64,000 nt of DNA from Xenorhabdus cabanillasii. GTDB lineage: Bacteria > Pseudomonadota > Gammaproteobacteria > Enterobacterales > Enterobacteriaceae. Positions 31,044 through 39,905 of the stretch are shown piece by piece; position 1 is the first letter of the stretch; the number at the start of each line of letters is the position of its first letter. The stretch lies in the NCBI RefSeq assembly GCF_003386665.1, contig NZ_QTUB01000001.1, positions 2,790,001-2,854,000 of the forward strand, read 5' to 3'. The notes beneath the pieces are model-generated. The model searched no databases, was not told where the DNA came from, and was given only the letters and a program-made list of their open reading frames with translations. The translations under genes and the position numbers were made by a program.

Positions 31044-31682
31044 TTATTCTGAAGCATAACCTTGTGGTGGCAATATCTTGCCATCCATAATGGCGGTATT
31101 GTTATCCATTCTCAGGCGCTGATCCAGGAACCAGCCGATGACCAGCGGGTAGATATTATGCTCCTGAGTTTGAACGCGTCTGATAACATCTTCTTCCTGA
31201 TCGCCTGCAAAGATTGGGACTTTAGCCTGCAAGATAATGGGACCACCATCAAGCTCTTCAGTAACAAAATGGACAGAAGTACCGTGCTCCTGATCGCCAT
31301 TTTCTATTGCTTTACGATGGGTATGCAGACCGGGATATTTCGGTAGCAGGGATGGGTGAATATTAATCAGGCGTCCGCGATAATGCTGTACAAAACCGGG
31401 TGACAATATTCTCATATAACCCGCTAAAACGACCAAATCGGGCTGATATCGATCAAGAGCGGTGAGTAGGGCAAAATCATAATCTGCACGATCTGAATAC
31501 TCTTTCGGATTGAGAAAATGCGTGGGAATACCCGCGCATTCTGCCCGTTGCAGGCCATAAGCATTGGCATTGTTGCTGAATACTGCACAGACCTGCCCAT
31601 TAATCCGGTTTTGTCGGCTGGCATCAATAATGGATTGTAGATTACTGCCATTACCAGAAATTAATACCACAATTTTTTTCAT
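31044..31682 (-). CDS. purN: Phosphoribosylglycinamide formyltransferase PurN
   Basis: The 212-residue enzyme transfers formyl from 10-formyl-THF to GAR in purine synthesis. KIVVLISGNGSNLQSIIDA is the GAR-binding loop, and the active-site segment INIHPSLLPKYPGLHTHRKA with HGTSVHFVTEELDGGPII carries the catalytic Asn/His/Asp. ATG 31682 matches the E. coli start; the frame runs 38 codons further upstream. It follows purM by 43 bases in a purMN operon, under a PurR box upstream of purM. Confidence 0.95.
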   Translation of the reverse strand: MKKIVVLISGNGSNLQSIIDASRQNRINGQVCAVFSNNANAYGLQRAECAGIPTHFLNPKEYSDRADYDFALLTALDRYQPDLVVLAGYMRILSPGFVQHYRGRLINIHPSLLPKYPGLHTHRKAIENGDQEHGTSVHFVTEELDGGPIILQAKVPIFAGDQEEDVIRRVQTQEHNIYPLVIGWFLDQRLRMDNNTAIMDGKILPPQGYASE

Positions 31683-31725
31683 AGGATGACTTTCTATTGA
31701 CAGGCTTTTATTAACTGGCTTTCTG

Positions 31726-32766
31726 TTAACTAATAACGACTTGCTGTTCGTTGTGACCAAGTTCAGCAATGCTGCCGATTTGCCACGCATTTTCACCCGC
31801 TGTGTTTAGCCACTCAATTGCCTGTTTTGCCTGAGATTGTGGTAGGGCAATTATCATACCGACTCCACAGTTGAATGTGCGGTACATTTCGTGATCGCTG
31901 ACATTACCTGCCTGCTGCAACCATTTGAAAATCGCAGGCCATTGCCAGCTAGTCCCCTCGATTCTTGCCTGCATATTTTCTGGCAGAACACGGGGAATAT
32001 TTTCCCAGAAGCCGCCACCCGTCAGATGAGAAATCGCGTGGATCTCAACATTCTCAATTAATTCAAGTAATGGTTTGACATAAATACGGGTCGGCGCAAT
32101 TAAATGATCAGCTAATGGCTTATCATCCAGTTTGGTTGTCTCAGGATTGGTCTGACTGACTTCAAGGATTTTGCGAATTAATGAATAGCCATTAGAGTGT
32201 GGTCCGCTGGATGCTAATGCAATCAGTGCATCGCCGACCTGAACCTGACTACCATCAATGATTTCTGATTTTTCAACCACGCCGACACAGAAACCCGCAA
32301 CGTCGTAATCTTCTCCATGATACATGCCGGGCATTTCGGCTGTTTCTCCACCGACCAGTGCACAACCGGCTTGTTTACAGCCTTCTGCAATGCCGGTAAT
32401 GACACTGGATGCTGTATCAACATCTAATTTACCTGTCGCATAATAATCAAGGAAGAACAGCGGCTCTGCACCTTGAACCACCAGATCGTTAACACACATG
32501 GCGACCAAATCAATTCCGATAGTATCATGACGTTTCAGATCCATTGCCAGACGCAGTTTAGTACCAACGCCATCTGTGCCGGAAACTAAAATAGGTTCGC
32601 GATATTTTTGTGGCAGGGCACATAATGCGCCGAATCCTCCCAATCCCCCCATCACTTCAGGGCGTCGGGTCTGTTTCACTACGCCTTTGATACGATTGAC
32701 TAAGGCATTACCAGCGTCAATATCGACACCGGCATCTTTATAGCTAAGAGAGATTTTGTTGGTCAC
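31726..32766 (-). CDS. purM: Phosphoribosylformylglycinamidine cyclo-ligase PurM
   Basis: The 346-residue AIR synthetase closes the imidazole ring of the purine precursor using ATP. Motifs: [20 protein letters not shown] at the start, [40 protein letters not shown] and [17 protein letters not shown] 32766 is preferred because GGGAG lies seven bases upstream and E. coli purM also begins with GTG at this point; an ATG eight codons earlier is open. The gene is divergent from upp and is the first gene of purMN. Confidence 0.95.
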   Translation of the reverse strand: MTNKISLSYKDAGVDIDAGNALVNRIKGVVKQTRRPEVMGGLGGFGALCALPQKYREPILVSGTDGVGTKLRLAMDLKRHDTIGIDLVAMCVNDLVVQGAEPLFFLDYYATGKLDVDTASSVITGIAEGCKQAGCALVGGETAEMPGMYHGEDYDVAGFCVGVVEKSEIIDGSQVQVGDALIALASSGPHSNGYSLIRKILEVSQTNPETTKLDDKPLADHLIAPTRIYVKPLLELIENVEIHAISHLTGGGFWENIPRVLPENMQARIEGTSWQWPAIFKWLQQAGNVSDHEMYRTFNCGVGMIIALPQSQAKQAIEWLNTAGENAWQIGSIAELGHNEQQVVIS

Positions 32767-32830
32767 TGTGTCGCTCCCAGGCGATTGCATTTGAATGAAT
32801 AAAACAGAACGGAAATAATTCTAACAGTCT

Positions 32831-32846
32831 GGGCAAACGTTTGCGA
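32831..32846. promoter_or_regulatory. PurR operator between purM and upp
   Basis: The 16-mer GGGCAAACGTTTGCGA matches the PurR consensus ACGCAAACGTTTTCGT in its palindromic core (GCAAACGTTTGC). It lies 65 bases upstream of the purM start and should mediate purine repression of purMN. Confidence 0.88.
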
Positions 32847-32996
32847 TAGCTTTCTGTAGGTTATTACGGATAAAAAAATTGAAGAAAAATACTTGTGGTT
32901 GCTAAAAATCAATAGATGGATAGTGGCGCGATATCAAAAAGGAGGTATAATCCCGCGATTTTTTTATCTGCCGGCTATATACAGTAGGAGAAACCC

Positions 32997-33623
32997 ATGA
33001 AGATCGTTGAGGTTAAACATCCACTCGTTAAACATAAACTGGGCCTGATGCGCGACCATGACATAAGCACTAAGCGTTTTCGTGAACTGGCCTCAGAAGT
33101 GGGAAATCTTCTGACATATGAAGCAACTGCTGATTTAGAAACTGAGAAAGTGACCATTGATGGATGGTGTGGTCCGGTAGAAATAGATCAGATCAAAGGA
33201 AAAAAAATCACAGTAGTGCCTATTTTGCGTGCAGGTTTGGGAATGATGGATGGAGTTTTGGAAAATATTCCGAGTGCCCGTATCAGTGTTGTCGGTGTTT
33301 ATCGTGATGAGAAAACATTTGAGCCTGTGCCTTATTTCCAAAAACTGGTTTCTGACATTAATGAGCGTATGGCGCTGGTTGTTGATCCGATGTTGGCAAC
33401 AGGTGGTTCTATGATTGCTACGATTGATCTACTGAAAAAAGCAGGTTGCCCTGTCATTAAGGTATTAGTTTTGGTTGCCGCACCAGAAGGTGTTGCAGCA
33501 CTGGAGAAAGCTCATCCTGATGTTGAGTTATATACCGCGTCTATCGATGAACGTCTTAATGAACATGGGTATATTGTTCCTGGCCTGGGGGATGCAGGCG
33601 ATAAGATATTTGGTACAAAATAA
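32997..33623 (+). CDS. upp: Uracil phosphoribosyltransferase Upp
   Basis: The 208-residue type I phosphoribosyltransferase makes UMP from uracil and PRPP. It starts [20 protein letters not shown] and carries the PRPP loop [12 protein letters not shown] and the uracil-binding region [17 protein letters not shown]. Length is identical to E. coli Upp (208). TAGGAGA precedes the ATG. It is divergent from purM, as in E. coli. In E. coli uraA follows; here a strong terminator follows and uraA is absent. Confidence 0.97.
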   Translation: MKIVEVKHPLVKHKLGLMRDHDISTKRFRELASEVGNLLTYEATADLETEKVTIDGWCGPVEIDQIKGKKITVVPILRAGLGMMDGVLENIPSARISVVGVYRDEKTFEPVPYFQKLVSDINERMALVVDPMLATGGSMIATIDLLKKAGCPVIKVLVLVAAPEGVAALEKAHPDVELYTASIDERLNEHGYIVPGLGDAGDKIFGTK

Positions 33624-33686
33624 TATCTCTTGACGATAATAAAAAAATGAGTGAGGGCCTAAAATAATTTATATTGGCTTTGCTTT

Positions 33687-33728
33687 ATGAGAAAGAGTTT
33701 TTGAACGAACTCTTTCTCATATTTTTTA
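33687..33728 (+). terminator. Rho-independent terminator after upp
   Basis: ATGAGAAAGAGTT (33687-33699) and AACTCTTTCTCAT (33708-33720) form a perfect 13-bp stem, followed by ATTTTTTA. Confidence 0.95.
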
Positions 33729-33877
33729 TATAGTGATAAGTTGTGTAATGTTTTTCGTAGTATCAATACATATATCAGTTGTACTCCTGTCTATTGATTC
33801 GATATCTTTTCTTCCATAAATTTTTACTATACTAAAAAGGTTAGATGACAATAAGATGAAAAGTATAGAGGGACAGA

Positions 33878-34228
33878 ATGGAAAACATAAGCACTATTAC
33901 TTTATATATAGATGAGTCTCTGATAAAAGCGCTTTATACTGAGCTTGCTAAATTTCACATAGAAGTTGATTCAGTCAGATATCGTCCAAAAACGTTCAAT
34001 GCAGTTAAACCAACGCTCACTTTTTTTAAAGATAATTTAAGATATCTTGATGATATAAGAAAAGCTTTAATTTCACTCCTCGGAGGTGGCCGTAACCTAA
34101 AAATATCTGTAGTTAAAAGTGATGGTAGCTCCATATCTATTGAAGGTGATCTAGATAAGGATGAAATCAGTGAAATTTTGAAAGAAGCTAACGCTTTGAT
34201 AATTTCTAAGTCAGATAAGGAAAAATAA
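33878..34228 (+). CDS. Unrecognised small protein at the uraA position
   Basis: The 116-residue protein is not one I recognise firmly. The predicted layout is strand (STITLYID), helix (SLIKALYTELAKF), then a helix (LDDIRKALISLLGGG), a strand pair (LKISVVKSDGSSISIEG) and a final helix (DKDEISEILKEANA). The last part resembles the pattern of the EACC1 effector-associated domain, but only loosely. It has no signal peptide. AGAGGGA precedes the ATG. The gene is AT-rich compared with upp and hda and converges on the gene at 34300-35154. Both sit where uraA lies in E. coli. Confidence 0.6.
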   Translation: MENISTITLYIDESLIKALYTELAKFHIEVDSVRYRPKTFNAVKPTLTFFKDNLRYLDDIRKALISLLGGGRNLKISVVKSDGSSISIEGDLDKDEISEILKEANALIISKSDKEK

Positions 34229-34299
34229 CTCATCAAAAAAAATCATTTCATTATTAATGAAGCCATAGCCACTTACATTTTTTCTTACTATTTTTTTTA

Positions 34300-35154
34300 T
34301 CACTCTTTGTAATAGTCAAAGAGTTTAGTGTAACTCATATTATTCATTTCGGATGTATTATAATCAGTTATTATATTTTTATCTGTTAATTGATAAAGTT
34401 TACCTGTCCCATCAATAAATGCTCGGTTTAAAAGTATAACTTCTGCCTTATCACGTATGGTCGTGAATATAAGTTGTCGTAAAGGAGAAAAACATTGGTT
34501 ATACATGTCAGTTTTGATTTCATTACACTTTTGGCTGTCTACTACTGAAGGCACATAGTGATCATTAACATACCATATTTGCATTTTTTTCTGCCATTCA
34601 AAAGGATATTGTGAACCTTGACAAATAATATCAGCCCAGGGATCGCATATCCAGGCTTCTGGTTGAAGGGTATTGAGCTTATCGAATTCATGCTGAATAT
34701 CATCAGAACAGGTTCGAGGATGGTATATCATAATAAAAACATGATCATAGGGGGCGGTGAGACTACATGAAACTATAAAAGTTGGATTTCTATCTATTTT
34801 TCTATAATGATGAAAAATTTCAAGTGAGTGGAGTTTCATTAATTCATGAAGAGCATAATCGCTAAGTTCGTGACAATTTCCAGCAAGATTTCTTCTGAAT
34901 TTATTAACGGTATAATAAGCATAGCTATAGGGAATATCATCGTCTTTCTTTCTTTGTATAAGTGTATTACGCATTTTCTCTACGTTAGTGTGAACTTTAA
35001 AAAAGGTATCTATGAATTTTTCTATGTTAGGATTTAGAGTATCTCCAATGCAATCAATATCTTTTGTAGAGTAGGGGATATGGGTTGATGAGCCAGCTTT
35101 AAATGTGTTTTGTGCTCGTCTGGTGACTAGTCTTAAAATATTCTCAATATCCAT
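34300..35154 (-). CDS. Putative papain-like/transglutaminase-like cysteine enzyme, possible effector
   Basis: The 284-residue protein belongs to no family I can name. It shows an ordered trio typical of papain-fold enzymes: Cys94 in NLAGNCHELSDYALHEL, His138 in PYDHVFIMIYHP and Asp171 in AWICDPWADI. The Cys precedes a helix, the His starts a strand, and the Asp sits in a DPW turn, as in bacterial cysteine proteases, deamidases and transglutaminase-like toxins. No Sec signal or transmembrane segment is seen. GAGGAA precedes ATG 35154. Base composition is AT-rich. It could be a secreted effector or a toxin. Function and target are inference only. Confidence 0.55.
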   Translation of the reverse strand: MDIENILRLVTRRAQNTFKAGSSTHIPYSTKDIDCIGDTLNPNIEKFIDTFFKVHTNVEKMRNTLIQRKKDDDIPYSYAYYTVNKFRRNLAGNCHELSDYALHELMKLHSLEIFHHYRKIDRNPTFIVSCSLTAPYDHVFIMIYHPRTCSDDIQHEFDKLNTLQPEAWICDPWADIICQGSQYPFEWQKKMQIWYVNDHYVPSVVDSQKCNEIKTDMYNQCFSPLRQLIFTTIRDKAEVILLNRAFIDGTGKLYQLTDKNIITDYNTSEMNNMSYTKLFDYYKE

Positions 35155-35421
35155 GGTGAATTCCTCGAATATATCTGATGATGTAATAACCGAATATCGT
35201 CTTTGACGTTGTATAATATTTTTAATTACATAGTCAATGGTGATTTGAAAGTCTGCTCTATAGTGTATTTTTTAACGAATATCTGGATGAATAATCCCTT
35301 AAAATGAAAAACAGGTTTTGATACAAGCCGGATTCATTTCATTTGCTGCTGTTTTTTGCGGTAGACTTGGTTTTTATGGTAGACTTAGTGCTGTTCGTTA
35401 TCCGTTCTGTTTGAGGTGCTT
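35155..35421. other. Intergenic region between the cysteine-enzyme gene and hda
   Basis: Promoters for both divergent genes should lie here. The hda ribosome site TTGAGGT is at 35411-35417. A 60-codon leftward ORF overlapping the hda 5' end (35339-35521) looks like chance. No further feature is seen. Confidence 0.4.
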
Positions 35422-36123
35422 CTGAATACACCGGCGCAGCTTTCATTGCCCTTATATTTGCCTGATGATGAAACATTTGCCAGTTTTTTTGCAGGTGAGA
35501 ATACGTCTTTATTAGCAGCAATAAAATTGGCTATTAGTCAATCACATGGCAGTTATATTTATTTTTGGTCCCGCGATGGTGGGGGCAAGAGCCATTTACT
35601 CCACGCAGCCTGTGCCGAATTGTCCCAACAAGGGGAGGCTGTAGGATATGTACCATTAGATAAACGTGCTTATTTTGTTCCGGAAGTTCTTGATGGTATG
35701 GAACATTTATCATTGGTGTGCATTGACAATGTGGAGTGTATTGCAGGTGATCAGTTATGGGAAATGGCTATTTTTAATCTTTATAACCGAATTGTAGAGA
35801 TCGGCCGAACCTGTCTTTTGATCACCGGAGATCGTCCTCCCCGGCAAATTAACTTAACATTACCAGATTTGGCATCTCGCCTGGATTGGGGACAGATCTA
35901 CAAATTGCAGCCACTGTCTGATGATGAAAAAATTCAGGCATTGCAATTGCGGGCGAAGCTACGGGGATTTGAATTACCTGAAGATGTAGGCCGTTTTGTG
36001 TTAAAACGACTTGATAGGGAAATGCAAACGCTATTCAGGACGTTAGATGAGCTTGACCGTGCTTCTATTGTGGCTCAACGTAAACTCACAATTCCGTTTG
36101 TAAAAGATATTCTTGACCTTTAA
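35422..36123 (+). CDS. hda: DnaA inactivator Hda, probable CTG start
   Basis: The 233-residue AAA+ protein, with the DNA-loaded sliding clamp, stimulates ATP hydrolysis by DnaA (RIDA). It contains the clamp-binding motif [17 protein letters not shown], Walker A ([16 protein letters not shown]), Walker B/sensor [13 protein letters not shown], and the arginine-finger region [14 protein letters not shown]. Starting at CTG 35422 gives [10 protein letters not shown]..., 233 residues like E. coli, where hda also begins at CTG. TTGAGGT ends four bases upstream. A GTG at 35416 is in frame but overlaps that ribosome site. Hda is next to yfgD-bepA, as in E. coli. Confidence 0.95.
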   Translation: MNTPAQLSLPLYLPDDETFASFFAGENTSLLAAIKLAISQSHGSYIYFWSRDGGGKSHLLHAACAELSQQGEAVGYVPLDKRAYFVPEVLDGMEHLSLVCIDNVECIAGDQLWEMAIFNLYNRIVEIGRTCLLITGDRPPRQINLTLPDLASRLDWGQIYKLQPLSDDEKIQALQLRAKLRGFELPEDVGRFVLKRLDREMQTLFRTLDELDRASIVAQRKLTIPFVKDILDL

Positions 36124-36150
36124 CAAGTCGGGTCAGGAAGCAAAGGGCGA

Positions 36151-36184
36151 AAAAGTGATAGCGGTATTTCCCTATCACTTTTTT
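36151..36184. terminator. Bidirectional terminator between hda and yfgD
   Basis: AAAAGTGATAG (36151-36161) pairs perfectly with CTATCACTTTT (36172-36182), followed by more Ts. It lies between convergent genes. Confidence 0.88.
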
Positions 36185-36200
36185 GTCTATCTCAGATTAA

Positions 36201-36560
36201 TTAATCGCCTAAAATTTCTTTAACTTGCTCTGGCGGGCGTCCTAAGCGTGCTTTATCTCCTGCCACAACAATTGGGCGTTCTATGAGTTTAGGGTTCTCG
36301 GACATTGCCTGAAGTAAGGCTTCCTGTGATAGTTCACTATTATCAAGCGCCAGTTCTTTATAGAGTGCTTCTTTAGTTCGCATTAACTGACGGGCATCGT
36401 TGAAACCCAGTTTTTTTAATAAAACAGCAAGTTGTTCTGCTGTTGGAGGTGTATCGAGATAATGAATGATTTCTGGTGTAATCCCAAGGTCTTCAACTAA
36501 CTTAAGCGTTTCCCGGCTTTTTGAGCAACGGGGATTATGATAAAAAATAATATCTTGCAT
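36201..36560 (-). CDS. yfgD: ArsC/Spx-family reductase-like protein YfgD
   Basis: The 119-residue thioredoxin-fold protein is related to glutaredoxin-dependent arsenate reductase. It carries FYHNPRCSKSRETLKLVEDL with the single catalytic cysteine (Cys12), the central LMRTKEALYKEL and the ArsC-type NPKLIERPIVVAGDKARLGRPPE. E. coli YfgD is 119 residues. ATG 36560 is preferred, with GAGGT upstream; an upstream extension of five codons is open. It follows bepA by 11 bases, and the two are probably co-transcribed. Whether it reduces arsenate is unproven. Confidence 0.92.
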   Translation of the reverse strand: MQDIIFYHNPRCSKSRETLKLVEDLGITPEIIHYLDTPPTAEQLAVLLKKLGFNDARQLMRTKEALYKELALDNSELSQEALLQAMSENPKLIERPIVVAGDKARLGRPPEQVKEILGD

Positions 36561-36571
36561 GTAAAAAAACC

Positions 36572-38050
36572 TCATTTCTCATATTGGCTATAACGTTGTT
36601 GCAGTTGGCGTAACTGATCAATGCGGGCATCGTAGCGGGCTTGATCATAACTATTTAATTTTACCAATGCACTGGCCTGACTGAGATAATTTATAGCCCT
36701 ATCAAACTGTCCTTTTAATGCCATGGTTTCTGCATAAGCTGCCAATTCAGTACTGCGTTTTCCTTGTTTACCTGCCGCTTCTGCCATTAATGACCATCCC
36801 GTTAAATCATCAGGATAGTTAAAGGTATATTGGAATAGCTGCTGTGAAGCCTTTGGATATTGTTTAGCCTGAATATAGACATTAGCGAGATTGATTTGTA
36901 GTACTGGATCATTTTTATGTTTTTGAAAGGCTTGTTGTAAGCGGGTAATAGCTTGCGCATACTGTGATTGTTCAATATCAATATTTGTCATGGCGTCGAT
37001 AAACCATATATTATCTGGTTGCGCATCCAGTAATGGAGTCAGTATTGTTCTGGCTTCAGCATATTTTTTATTTTGGATTAGCAAGAGAACCCGCCCGTAA
37101 GAGGCGGCAATTTTTTCTTTTGGGGTTCCTTGGCTGTATTTGTTCAGAAACTCCTCTGTATAGGGAGATTGTGCATAAGATTGTGTTGTAGGCTTTATTG
37201 TCAGAATACGCACGCGAGCAAGCAGATAATCCTGTGATTCTGGGATAGATTTTTTGGGGTATTGATTGGCTCTATTGCGGGCGTCAGCTAAGCGGTTGTC
37301 AGGCAGTGGATGGGTGTATAACATTTCTGGCAGTTTAGAGCTGTACCGGGATTGATCTCCTAGAGTTTGCATGAAATTGGGCATTCCATAAGGATCAAAT
37401 CCGGCCTGGTTTAATATCCGCACACCTATACGGTCTGCTTCCTGTTCGTTTTCACGAGTAAAGCTGATTATGCCTTGTGTAAAACCAGCCAGAGTACCAC
37501 TTAATGCTGCCATTCCTGCTTGTGGATTAGCCATTAGCAGTAAGATAGAACCTAATGCTCCAGCCCATGCCAGCGGTGATTTTCGTTGAATATCTTCCAT
37601 CCGGCGGGCTAAATGACGCTGAGTGACATGGGCGATTTCATGGGCCATGACAGACGCTAATTCGCTTTCATTTCGGCTATAACGGAACAGGGCTGAGTGT
37701 AGTACAACATTGCCACCGAAAATAGCATACGCATTAATGTTAGGGTTATTGACGATATAAAAATGAAAAGGCGTTTTGACCGCATTTGCGTGATTTACTA
37801 ACCGCTGGCCTAGCATATTGATGTATTTTGTTAATAGTGGATCATAAATCAGCGGAGTTTCAGCACGTATTTGACGGATATAGAAATCACCTAGTTCTAT
37901 TTCTTGATTGATACTGAGTGTAGATCCTGCTGTTGTACCAATATCTGGTAATGAATCTGCAACAGGTGCGGAAAGGGCCGGAGTATTACCAAATAGTGTC
38001 AGATTAACCAATATCGCTATCAGGGATTTTTTAGTAGACGTTTTTTTCAT
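36572..38050 (-). CDS. bepA: Outer-membrane assembly metalloprotease/chaperone BepA
   Basis: The 492-residue periplasmic protein has a Sec signal peptide (about 1-27) and an M48 metalloprotease domain. The zinc site is MAHEIAHVTQRH with His137, Glu138 and His141, the third ligand is in ENEQEADRIG, and the regulatory His is in LYTHPLPDNRLADAR. A C-terminal half of TPR repeats follows (NIWFIDAMTNIDIEQSQYAQ, DPVLQINLANVYIQAKQY). BepA guides LptD maturation and degrades stalled BAM substrates. Length compares with 487 in E. coli. It shares an operon with yfgD and is divergent from perM. Confidence 0.95.
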   Translation of the reverse strand: MKKTSTKKSLIAILVNLTLFGNTPALSAPVADSLPDIGTTAGSTLSINQEIELGDFYIRQIRAETPLIYDPLLTKYINMLGQRLVNHANAVKTPFHFYIVNNPNINAYAIFGGNVVLHSALFRYSRNESELASVMAHEIAHVTQRHLARRMEDIQRKSPLAWAGALGSILLLMANPQAGMAALSGTLAGFTQGIISFTRENEQEADRIGVRILNQAGFDPYGMPNFMQTLGDQSRYSSKLPEMLYTHPLPDNRLADARNRANQYPKKSIPESQDYLLARVRILTIKPTTQSYAQSPYTEEFLNKYSQGTPKEKIAASYGRVLLLIQNKKYAEARTILTPLLDAQPDNIWFIDAMTNIDIEQSQYAQAITRLQQAFQKHKNDPVLQINLANVYIQAKQYPKASQQLFQYTFNYPDDLTGWSLMAEAAGKQGKRSTELAAYAETMALKGQFDRAINYLSQASALVKLNSYDQARYDARIDQLRQLQQRYSQYEK

Positions 38051-38210
38051 AAAGCGATTCTCATAAAAACACTTCTAATAAAAACACTATGTCCAGTTAG
38101 CTATCATTTTCGGGATACGTGTATGATAGAAAAGGGTAACTTAAAATCAATCAGTTGTAAGCAATTTCAGTAAAATAATTGTTAAGTTTTATTATCAGGG
38201 AGTTTTGTCT

Positions 38211-39269
38211 ATGTTGGATATGATCATGCAATGGTATCACCGCCGTTTTGCTGATCCACAAATTGCTGCATTATCGTTCATTTTGTTAGCAGGTTTTGGC
38301 ATCATTTATTTTTTTAATGGCATTTTGGCACCAGTTCTTGCCGCAATTGTACTGGCGTATTTACTGGAATGGCCAACGGTAAAACTGGAAAAATTAGGGT
38401 GTAGCCGCTCACTTTCTGTGACTATTGTATTAACCATTTTTATGGGGATTAGTGCCCTGATTATCCTAATCGTTGCCCCAACGGTCTGGCAACAGGGAGT
38501 GAATCTGTTTTCTGATCTGCCAAATATGATTAACCATTTTAATGAGTATGCCCATACTTTACCCTCCCGTTATCCTGCTCTGGTTGATGCAGGTATCATT
38601 GAAATGTTTGCAGAAAATCTGCGTGGCAAACTTTCTTTAGCCGGTGAATCTGTGGTTAAGTTTTCCGTGGCATCTTTGATTGGGCTGTTAACTTTTTCTA
38701 TTTACCTGATTATTGTTCCTTTTATGGTATTTTTCCTGCTGAAAGATAAAAATAAGATGGTTGCAGCATTACAAAGTATATTGCCACGTAACCACGGTTT
38801 AGCCGGGAAAGTATGGCATGAAATGAATCAACAGATTACGAATTATATCCGTGGAAAAGTGATGGAAATGGTTATCCTGACCATTTTTACTTACGCGGTA
38901 TTTGCTTTCTTTAAATTGCATTATTCGATGCTACTTGCTGTACTCGTTGGCCTGTCCGTGTTAATTCCCTATGTAGGTACGGTGATTGTTACTATTCCTG
39001 TGATTATAGTTGCATTATTCCAGTGGGGTTTCGGAACAGATTTTTGGACACTATTTATCGCTTACTCGGTTGTACAAGGATTAGACGGAAACCTGCTTGT
39101 ACCTATTCTGTTTTCAGAAGCAGTAAATCTCCATCCACTGGTTATTATTCTTTCTGTTATTATTTTTGGTGGATTATGGGGATTCTGGGGCGTTTTTTTT
39201 GCTATCCCATTGGCGACTTTGATCAAAGCGGTCATTAATGTCTGGCCAGAAGAAAAAGCAGAAGAGTAG
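38211..39269 (+). CDS. perM: AI-2E family permease-like protein PerM
   Basis: The 352-residue inner-membrane protein has about seven or eight helices and the AI-2E transporter signature (NYIRGKVMEMVILTIFTYAV, LSVLIPYVGTVIVTIPV, VVQGLDGNLLVPILFSEAVN, GGLWGFWGVFFAIPLATL). E. coli PerM (YfgO) is 353 residues and lies next to bepA as here. Its transport role is uncertain. ATG 38211 has CAGGGAG upstream; an in-frame TTG two codons earlier is less likely. Confidence 0.92.
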   Translation: MLDMIMQWYHRRFADPQIAALSFILLAGFGIIYFFNGILAPVLAAIVLAYLLEWPTVKLEKLGCSRSLSVTIVLTIFMGISALIILIVAPTVWQQGVNLFSDLPNMINHFNEYAHTLPSRYPALVDAGIIEMFAENLRGKLSLAGESVVKFSVASLIGLLTFSIYLIIVPFMVFFLLKDKNKMVAALQSILPRNHGLAGKVWHEMNQQITNYIRGKVMEMVILTIFTYAVFAFFKLHYSMLLAVLVGLSVLIPYVGTVIVTIPVIIVALFQWGFGTDFWTLFIAYSVVQGLDGNLLVPILFSEAVNLHPLVIILSVIIFGGLWGFWGVFFAIPLATLIKAVINVWPEEKAEE

Positions 39270-39382
39270 TCATAGTGAACCGCGATAGTGCTGACAATGC
39301 AGAAGCACCGCAAAAGTGGTTAAGTTGCGATTATTGTCAAGCACGTGGTTATAATGGTATGGAATATAATAGCCCGTAAAAA

Positions 39383-39409
39383 AATCCCCCATCTGATTGA
39401 TGGGGGATT
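39383..39409 (-). terminator. Terminator between perM and bcp
   Basis: AATCCCCCATC (39383-39393) pairs with GATGGGGGATT (39399-39409). On the minus strand a run of Ts follows, so it mainly ends bcp. Confidence 0.88.
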
Positions 39410-39431
39410 GTGTTATTAGCCTGTAAGTTTA

Positions 39432-39905
39432 TCAAGATGAATGCTGTTTTAGATAATTCAGAACAACTTGGTGGTGGTCACTGGTTTTGAATTTATCAAA
39501 AACGTGTTCAATATTACCTGCTGGATCAATTAAAAAACTGATGCGATGAATACCGTCATAGGTTTTTCCCATAAACTGCTTTTCACCCCAAACACCAAAT
39601 TGCCCGGCAACCTGATGATCAACATCAGAAAGCAGAGTGAAATTCAGCATCTCTTTCTCGACAAAGCGGGATAATTTTTCGGGAGTATCTGTACTGATGC
39701 CTAATACTGTGACATTAATTTTTTCCAGTTCGTCCATCGTGTCGCGTAAACCACACGCCTGAACAGTACAGCCCGGTGTCATTGCTTTGGGATAGAAATA
39801 AACTAAAACACGCTGACCTTTGAAGTCAGATAAGTTAATGTTTTCACCATCTTGGTCAGGAAGGCTGAATTGAGGGGCCTTATCTCCGGCTTTCAATGGA
39901 CTCAT
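39432..39905 (-). CDS. bcp: Thioredoxin-dependent thiol peroxidase Bcp
   Basis: The 157-residue peroxiredoxin reduces hydroperoxides through Cys46 (peroxidatic, in AMTPGCTVQACG) and Cys51 (resolving). LKAGDKAPQFSLPDQDGENI and FGVWGEKQFMGKTYDGIHRI match E. coli Bcp closely. ATG 39905 is chosen, with GGAGA upstream; a GTG immediately before is also open. In E. coli gcvR and bcp adjoin; here about 1.7 kb of other DNA separates them. Confidence 0.96.
   Translation of the reverse strand: MSPLKAGDKAPQFSLPDQDGENINLSDFKGQRVLVYFYPKAMTPGCTVQACGLRDTMDELEKINVTVLGISTDTPEKLSRFVEKEMLNFTLLSDVDHQVAGQFGVWGEKQFMGKTYDGIHRISFLIDPAGNIEHVFDKFKTSDHHQVVLNYLKQHSS

Noticed and set aside
34846..35037. Rightward ORF within the cysteine-enzyme gene
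   Set aside because: It is antisense to a longer ORF that has a ribosome site and a consistent catalytic pattern.
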